Origin: JACQAP01 sp035548375
GTDB lineage: Bacteria; Pseudomonadota; Gammaproteobacteria; Burkholderiales; JACQAP01
NCBI GenBank assembly: GCA_035548375.1
Contig: DASZTG010000011.1
Location: 1-64,000, forward strand
Reading direction: 5' to 3'
DNA length: 64,000 bases
Below are positions 59,025 through 64,000 of this stretch, piece after piece (the first letter of the stretch is position 1; each line of letters starts with the position of its first letter). The translations under genes and the position numbers were made by a program. The notes beneath the pieces were generated by a model. The model was not told the origin of the DNA. It ran no database searches and saw only the letters and a list, made by a program, of their open reading frames with translations.

Positions 59025-61250
59025 ATGACGCGCTCGGGTGCAGATTTTCCCCGGCTGCTGGAATGCATCGAGGCACGGTTCCCGGCATTTCGCAATGCAC
59101 TGCTGGCGCAAGCGGGTACTGAACTCGAGTGCGTGAGTCTCGCCGCCGGCGGCATTTTGCTGCGCAAGGGCGAGGACGCCCATTCTCTCTACGTCGTGGT
59201 TTCCGGGACGCTGCGCGCGACGACCGTCATGGAAGACGGCCGCGAGCTCATCTTGTCGGAATTCGGGCGTGGCGAGATCGCCGGCGAGATGGCCATCTTG
59301 ACTGGCGGCGGCACCTACAGCGCGACCGTGTCGGCGCAGGAAGACGCGGTGCTGGTCAGGGTGCCGCGCGAAGTTTTCGACGCGCTCGTGCGCGCGGTGC
59401 CCTCGGCGGTGCGTGAGCTGGCCGGCGGCATTCGCCGGCGGCTTGCCCGCGACCAGCTCGCCGTGGGTTTGCCGAAACTGTTCGGCCCGCTGGACGAGGC
59501 CATGCTCGGCTTCGTCGAGGAGCGGGTGGAGTGGGTCAGGTTGTACGCCGGGCAGACGCTGTTCGCGCAGGGCGACAAGGGCGAAGACCTTTATTTCGTG
59601 CTGGGGGGACGGCTGCGCGCGGTGTCCGGCGGCGGCCGCACCCTGGGCGAGATGACCCGCGGCGAGAGCATAGGCGAGATCGCCTTGTTGACCGGCGAGG
59701 TGCGCACCGCGACCGTCGTTGCCGTTCGCGACAGCGACCTCGTGCGCATTTCGCGGCCGGCGTTCGACGAGATCGTCCGCCGGTATCCGAAAGTCATGCA
59801 GACGATCACGCGCATCGTGATCCAGCGGCTGCGGGCCAAGGAAGGACCGGGACAGTTCGCCGTTACGGGCAAGTGCGTCGCCATCCTTGCAACGGACTCG
59901 CAAAATTCCACCGCGGCCCTTGCAGAACGCTTGGTGCGCGCTCTTGCGACGATAGGCCCGACACTGCATTTGTCGGCCGCGCGGGTCGACAGCCTGCTGA
60001 GGCGCCCGGACATCGCCGCCGCGGAGGATGACGAAGCCGCGGGCGTTCGGCTGACCGCCTGGCTGGACGAGCAGGAATCGCATCACAGGTTTCTGGTTTA
60101 CGAAACCGACGGCGCGCCGTCACGCTGGACGCGACGCTGCCTGCGCCAGGCCGATGAAATCCTCCTGGTTGCGAACGCCGGCGCGGACTGCGCGCCTGGC
60201 GAAATCGAGAAGAGCCTGCTCGGCAGCGGCGACATCTCGAAGGCACGGCAAAACCTGGTGATGCTGCACGCTGACGGCAGTCGCCTGCCGTCGGGCACGT
60301 CGCGCTGGTTCGCGGGTCGGAATGTGCAGCGTGTGTTCCACGTGCGCCTGGACAGGGAGGAAGATTTCGCGCGCGTGGCGCGCTGCCTCGGCGACGTGGC
60401 CATCGGCCTGGTGCTGGGGGGCGGAGGCGCGCGCGGCCTGGCGCACATCGGCGTGGTGCGGGCATTGCGCGAGGCGGGCGTGCCGATCGACATGATCGGC
60501 GGCACCAGCATGGGGGCGGTCATGGCCTCGCTGGTCGCGATGGACCAGGACTGGCGCCAGATGCTCGAAACCAACCGGGAAGCCTGGCTTCGCGGGAGGC
60601 CGCACAAGGAATATTCCCTGCCTTTCATTTCGCTGATCCGCAGCCGGCGCCTCGACAACATGGCCAGGAAGATCTGGGGCGGGCTGGAGATCGAAGACCT
60701 GTGGCTGAATTTCTTCTGCGTCTCCTGCAATCTGTCCACTGCCACGACCCGGATCCATGAACGCGGAATGCTCTGGAAAGCGGTCAGGGCGAGCGCGTCG
60801 CTGCCCGGGGTGTTCGTGCCGGTGTTGAGCGACGGCCATATCCTCGTGGATGGCGGCCTGGTCAATAATTTGCCCGGCGACGTGATGCGCGAACGGGCAT
60901 GCCGGAAGCTGATCGTCGTCGATGTCGGATCCGAGCGCGAATTCATTTTCAAGCTGGCCGAGTTTCCCTCGCCGTGGCAGCTCCTGCGCAATCGCGTGCT
61001 GCCGTTCGCCGCGCGCATCGAGGTGCCGCATATCGTCGACGTGTTGATGCGCACGACCGATGTGAGCAGCAGCCAGAAGACGCGCGAAGTCAGGAACAAT
61101 GCCGACGTCTGCCTGCGCCCGCCGATCGACGCCTACGGCGTGCTGCAGTTCGAGGCGCTCGACGAGATCGCGGAGGTCGGCTACCGCTACGCGAAGGCCA
61201 GGCTCGAAGAACTGCGCGCCGATACGGCCGGGATTTTTCCCACGGCTTGA
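59025..61250 (+). CDS. patatin-like phospholipase with two cyclic-nucleotide-binding-type domains
   Basis: A 741-residue NTE-like protein. Two cNMP-binding-type beta barrels occupy about 15-130 and 150-275 (LSEFGRGEIAGEMAILTGG and GEMTRGESIGEIALLTGEVRTATVV have the PBC-like GExA pattern, but the Arg-x-A core is partly changed, so nucleotide binding is uncertain). A middle region follows. The patatin domain is about 460-660: oxyanion loop GGGGARG, catalytic S495 in GGTSMGAV and catalytic D609 in DGGLVNN. It resembles bacterial NTE-type lysophospholipases, and may be controlled by cAMP or c-di-GMP. The ATG at 59025 was used; a GTG at 59007 is possible. Confidence 0.92.
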   Translation: MTRSGADFPRLLECIEARFPAFRNALLAQAGTELECVSLAAGGILLRKGEDAHSLYVVVSGTLRATTVMEDGRELILSEFGRGEIAGEMAILTGGGTYSATVSAQEDAVLVRVPREVFDALVRAVPSAVRELAGGIRRRLARDQLAVGLPKLFGPLDEAMLGFVEERVEWVRLYAGQTLFAQGDKGEDLYFVLGGRLRAVSGGGRTLGEMTRGESIGEIALLTGEVRTATVVAVRDSDLVRISRPAFDEIVRRYPKVMQTITRIVIQRLRAKEGPGQFAVTGKCVAILATDSQNSTAALAERLVRALATIGPTLHLSAARVDSLLRRPDIAAAEDDEAAGVRLTAWLDEQESHHRFLVYETDGAPSRWTRRCLRQADEILLVANAGADCAPGEIEKSLLGSGDISKARQNLVMLHADGSRLPSGTSRWFAGRNVQRVFHVRLDREEDFARVARCLGDVAIGLVLGGGGARGLAHIGVVRALREAGVPIDMIGGTSMGAVMASLVAMDQDWRQMLETNREAWLRGRPHKEYSLPFISLIRSRRLDNMARKIWGGLEIEDLWLNFFCVSCNLSTATTRIHERGMLWKAVRASASLPGVFVPVLSDGHILVDGGLVNNLPGDVMRERACRKLIVVDVGSEREFIFKLAEFPSPWQLLRNRVLPFAARIEVPHIVDVLMRTTDVSSSQKTREVRNNADVCLRPPIDAYGVLQFEALDEIAEVGYRYAKARLEELRADTAGIFPTA

Positions 61251-61260
61251 GCGCGGGCGC

Positions 61261-62340
61261 TCAACGGCCGGCCTTCTCGAACAGCCCGCAGAGATTGTCG
61301 AGGGATTTGTCGAAAAAGGCCGTGAGCTTTTTCTGCAGCAACAGCCTGAACATCAAGCGGAAAAAAAGATTGTCGCGCACGTAGAGCTCCAGCGCGAGTT
61401 CGGTCGCGTTGCCTGGCGTCCTCGTCAGAAAGTACCGGCAGGCCATGATCTTCTTCAGGTCGGTCTCCCAGAGCTCCATGGTCGATTCGCTGACCTTGAC
61501 TTCGGTGGTCATCAGTTCGACGCCTTCCTCTCCGCGCATGCAGCGATGCGTCTTTCCGATCCGGTTCTCCCGGTCGCCGGACATGTCAACCCTGGTGGCG
61601 CCTTCGATCCAGTCCAGGCGCCCGGGCAAATCGATGATCCTCTGGTACACCTCTTCGATGGGAGCGTCTATCGTTCGCGTGAGCGTTGCCATCCTGCGCG
61701 GATTCGTCATTCCGCCCGGCGCCGGCGGCGCGACATGTATTTCCGCGCGATAACCTTCGAGCGGCCGGATCGCGTATTCGATGGTGCCGAGGCTCTCATA
61801 CGCGTCCGTGCCCCTTACGAAGGATCCCGCATCGATTTCCTGCCCGCCGGATGCAAGCAGGGTCTGGCTCGTAGCCAGGAGATACTCGCGCACGTCGACC
61901 GAGTTCTTGAGCAGGCGATGGGCGATGATGATGTCCTTGCCGATGAACTTCACGTGATCTTTCACCTGCATGGTGGCGGCAGAACCGTAATGCGCGACCA
62001 TTTTCAGCGTAATGCCGCCGGTGCCCGCGCAGGCGCCACATTGGCAGACGCGAAAGTATTCGAATTTCTTCAGGTAGGCATGGAATGCGACGTACATCTG
62101 CCTTGCCTGTTGCACGAGCTCTTGCGGCGAGGGAGGGGCGCCATTGCGGTAGAAGAGCACCGCATCGCCCTCGAATTCCGAAACCTTCATGCCGATCGAA
62201 TTGGCATCGACCAGCAGCTCCAGCAACTCGCGCACGATATGCTGGCTGTGCCGGACCTCGGTCTCGGCGATGAATTTGGTGAAGCCGCCGATGTCCGGAA
62301 TGAAGAACAGGACGGCGTCGTCTGCGGATTGGGTCGTCAT
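61261..62340 (-). CDS. DUF2652 (cyclase-like) plus SRPBCC protein
   Basis: A 359-residue two-domain protein. The first part (about 1-190) is DUF2652, a class III cyclase homologue: FFIPDIGGFTKFIAE (first metal Asp), FEGDAVLFY (second Asp) and a Cys pair CQCGACAG. The position usually occupied by the catalytic Asn (GDxxNxAxR) reads GKDIIIAHRL, so catalysis is doubtful. The second part (about 215-359, ATLTRTIDAPIEEVYQRIIDLPGRLDWIEGATRV onward) is an SRPBCC/START-type hydrophobic pocket. The two domains occur together in several proteobacteria. Probable ligand-sensing protein. Confidence 0.88.
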   Translation of the reverse strand: MTTQSADDAVLFFIPDIGGFTKFIAETEVRHSQHIVRELLELLVDANSIGMKVSEFEGDAVLFYRNGAPPSPQELVQQARQMYVAFHAYLKKFEYFRVCQCGACAGTGGITLKMVAHYGSAATMQVKDHVKFIGKDIIIAHRLLKNSVDVREYLLATSQTLLASGGQEIDAGSFVRGTDAYESLGTIEYAIRPLEGYRAEIHVAPPAPGGMTNPRRMATLTRTIDAPIEEVYQRIIDLPGRLDWIEGATRVDMSGDRENRIGKTHRCMRGEEGVELMTTEVKVSESTMELWETDLKKIMACRYFLTRTPGNATELALELYVRDNLFFRLMFRLLLQKKLTAFFDKSLDNLCGLFEKAGR

Positions 62341-62836
62341 CGGTTGTCGTTGAGCGGCAGGACGTGTCGCGATGATTCACAAAAAGGGCTTCCGGGTCGC
62401 GCCAGGCGCGTTGGCGTCCACTGGAAGCCCGCTTTTCCTACCGGCGATCTCGACTCCGGTCGTACAAAGGGCGCGACTTGCGTCACGCCCTTTGCGTTGC
62501 CTCGATCGCCCGGTGGCATAACCCTCAAACACGGGTTCTAAAGTGGTCGCCGCCCCGCCTGCATCAGGCTCACCGCGACTTCGCGGCGCGCGCAACAGCA
62601 AATCCGACGGGCAACAACCGGATCGTACTACCTTGGGTTTGAGCATCCATCCCGGGTTCAGAAGCAACCCCAGTTAGCGCCGATTGCGCGATGGAGTCAA
62701 GCAGATTTTCCGGCGGCGGCCAGGTGCGAAATTTCGCGATTTCAGATTGTTGGTTTCACTGGATTTTTATGATTGCGATTCAGCATCCTTGGGCGCGAAA
62801 GATCGCGGTCGTCTTGCCGGTTCCGGCTGGTTCGAT
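62341..62836. other. long intergenic region with two hairpins
   Basis: About 500 bases. GGGCTTCC (62386-62393) pairs with GGAAGCCC (62423-62430); read leftward the stem is followed by a T run (complement of 62381-62385), so it can terminate leftward transcripts. A second stem is AAAGGGCG (62466-62473) with CGCCCTTT (62486-62493). Frames here have no ribosome sites. It may be a long 3' leader of the amidohydrolase gene or an unannotated RNA. No RNase P, tmRNA or 6S signature is seen. Confidence 0.45.
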
Positions 62837-64000
62837 TCATCCCTGCCTGGATGCGAGCTTGCCCTTGATGACTTCGCCTGCGAAACGTCCGGTCGATTCC
62901 CCGTTCTCCAGTGTCACGACTCCGTTGACGATGGTTGCGCGGATGCCTTCGGCTTTCTGCACCAATCGCCGTGCGCCACCTGGCAGGTCGCTCTCGACCG
63001 TGGGCAACAGCGGGCGCACGCGGCCTTCCTCGAACAGGAGCAGGTCGGCCTTGTAGCCTTCCTTCAAGAGGCCGCGCCCGTCGAGCTCGAAGGCCTGCGC
63101 AATGTCGTTCGAAAGTTTCTTCACGGCCTGTTCCAGCGTGAAGGCGCCGCGTTTGTCGACCCAGTAATGCAACAAGTGGGTCTGCAGGGATGAGCCCATT
63201 TCCTGCGCGACGTGGGCGCCGGAGTCGGAGAAGGTCGCAAGGGTCGAATCCCGCTCGAGCATGGCCAGCACGTCGTCGCGATTCTCGTTGACGATGGGTT
63301 GCTGGTAGATCTGGTCGGCATTCGCTAGCGACAGGTCGATCATGACTTCGACCGGATGCTTGCCGCCGGCGCGCGCCAGCTCGCTGATCGTCGGGTCATC
63401 CCAGTCGACGCCCTTGAGCGCAAACAGATTGTCGTAGTCCGGCTTGCGCGGATCGGTCGTTGCCGCGCCGCCGCCTTGCATCCTGTTGTCCTTCGGTTTC
63501 ATCCCCGCTTCCGCGGCGACAAGCTCGCGGCGAACCGCGGGTTCGCGCAACCGCCTCTTCTGCTCTTCGAGCGGCAACGCGCGGATCGGCTTCCACGCGG
63601 GCAGCACGTCGAAGGGGAGGTAGGATTTCAACGAGAAAATCGCGTTGATCGAGCGCGTTCCGCCTTGGCCGAACATGCGTCCGCCGGTGGCGTTGACGTC
63701 CGCGATGGTATCGAGCTGTGCTTGCCACGATGCCGGGTCTTCGCCCTGGTGCGTTGAAATCAGGCCGAACATGATGGGGCGCCTGTAGGCGAGCGCGAAT
63801 CGCTTCATGCGCGAGAGGAAGGCGTCGTTTTCGGCACGGTCAAGGATGTCGGGGCCGATCTGGAAAATGCCGTCGCCGAGATCGCCCATCGTCGCAACGA
63901 TGCGCTCGGTCTCGTCCCATGAGGCGATGCGGCTCGCGACCGGCGTGCCGTCGGGGGTCAGGTGCGTATGCGAACGCGAGGTCGAAAAGCCCTTGGCGCC
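62837..64000 (-). CDS. N-acyl-D-amino-acid deacylase-like amidohydrolase, cut by the window edge
   Basis: The 3' part of a leftward gene; the frame is open through the window end, giving about 387 codons. It includes HYxxx-free central segments, then ATFSDSGAHVAQEMGSS with the metal-binding Asp (D-S-G-A-H as in D-aminoacylases), LEQAVKKLSNDIAQAFELDGRGLLKEGYKADLLLFEEGRV at the closing beta sandwich, and a C-terminal IVNGVVTLENGESTGRFAGEVIKGK. The start codon and the N-terminal HxH metal motif must lie beyond 64000. Related in family to the gene at 22434-24122. Substrate unknown. Confidence 0.85.
   Translation of the reverse strand, partial: GAKGFSTSRSHTHLTPDGTPVASRIASWDETERIVATMGDLGDGIFQIGPDILDRAENDAFLSRMKRFALAYRRPIMFGLISTHQGEDPASWQAQLDTIADVNATGGRMFGQGGTRSINAIFSLKSYLPFDVLPAWKPIRALPLEEQKRRLREPAVRRELVAAEAGMKPKDNRMQGGGAATTDPRKPDYDNLFALKGVDWDDPTISELARAGGKHPVEVMIDLSLANADQIYQQPIVNENRDDVLAMLERDSTLATFSDSGAHVAQEMGSSLQTHLLHYWVDKRGAFTLEQAVKKLSNDIAQAFELDGRGLLKEGYKADLLLFEEGRVRPLLPTVESDLPGGARRLVQKAEGIRATIVNGVVTLENGESTGRFAGEVIKGKLASRQG

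Noticed and set aside
55815..60086. A 1423-codon open frame on the minus strand.
   Set aside because: It lies antisense to the metalloprotease and patatin genes, has no ribosome site or domain, and is rich in Arg, Ala and His as expected of a GC-rich shadow frame.
62826..62846. A T-loop-like GGTTCGATTC suggesting a tRNA.
   Set aside because: No acceptor, D-arm or anticodon arm can be formed around it, and it overlaps the end of a coding gene.

Overview
The window is GC-rich, densely coded DNA of the kind found in an environmental betaproteobacterium, most likely of the Burkholderiales/Nitrosomonadales group. Signs of this are the TRAP transporters, YbfB/YjiJ-type and OxlT-like MFS carriers, a TAT-exported amidohydrolase, glycine-zipper envelope proteins, and many GTG/TTG starts with 4-base stop/start overlaps. 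I cannot name a genus. I found no rRNA, tRNA, CRISPR array, integrase or insertion sequence, and nothing looks recently acquired.

Region 1 (1-11 kb) is signalling and envelope genes. A membrane Ser/Thr kinase is coupled to a degenerate cyclase-fold protein with a PEGA domain. After it come a TAT amidohydrolase, a periplasmic coiled-coil protein, a YceI protein, a metallophosphoesterase, and a three-gene phosphorelay (hybrid kinase with periplasmic binding domain, receiver-kinase, LuxR-type regulator). Region 2 (10.7-31.5 kb) is mixed metabolism and envelope. It has a lysine-rich repeat protein, three related glycine-zipper/DUF6515 genes, a carboxylate uptake block (MFS, TRAP binding protein, fused TRAP permease), a protease-fold protein without its catalytic triad, a MarR-MFS operon with a palindromic operator, a D-aminoacylase-like amidohydrolase with a thioesterase, an AGE epimerase, a methyltransferase, a DUF2237/META-domain set and a threonine dehydratase-like enzyme.

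Region 3 (32.5-54.2 kb) is the centre of interest: about 21.6 kb of purine uptake and breakdown genes arranged divergently around 42.9-43.2 kb. The leftward operon encodes 5-hydroxyisourate hydrolase, both xanthine dehydrogenase subunits, the ATPase and two permeases of a BMP-type nucleoside ABC importer, membrane urate hydroxylase PuuD and guanine deaminase. The rightward genes encode PuuE allantoinase, OHCU decarboxylase, allantoicase, ureidoglycolate lyase, a Tsx-like outer-membrane channel, the BMP binding protein, an adenine-deaminase-type enzyme, a Rieske oxygenase of unknown substrate, 8-oxoguanine deaminase, an NCS2 purine permease and a CDA-fold guanine deaminase. Together they would carry nucleosides and bases across both membranes, convert adenine, guanine and 8-oxoguanine to (hypo)xanthine or urate, and take urate through allantoin to glyoxylate and urea. 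Sigma-54-type -24/-12 sequences lie before both the leftward operon and the channel gene, which suggests nitrogen control. There is no regulator, XdhC or urease gene in the window.

Region 4 (54-64 kb) has small hypothetical genes, a large HEXXH metalloprotease, a patatin-like lipase with two cyclic-nucleotide-binding-type domains, a DUF2652/SRPBCC protein, and an N-acyl-D-amino-acid deacylase-like gene cut by the window edge. Three intergenic spots (3.9, 35.1 and 48.6 kb) hold purine/pyrimidine-skewed imperfect inverted repeats.
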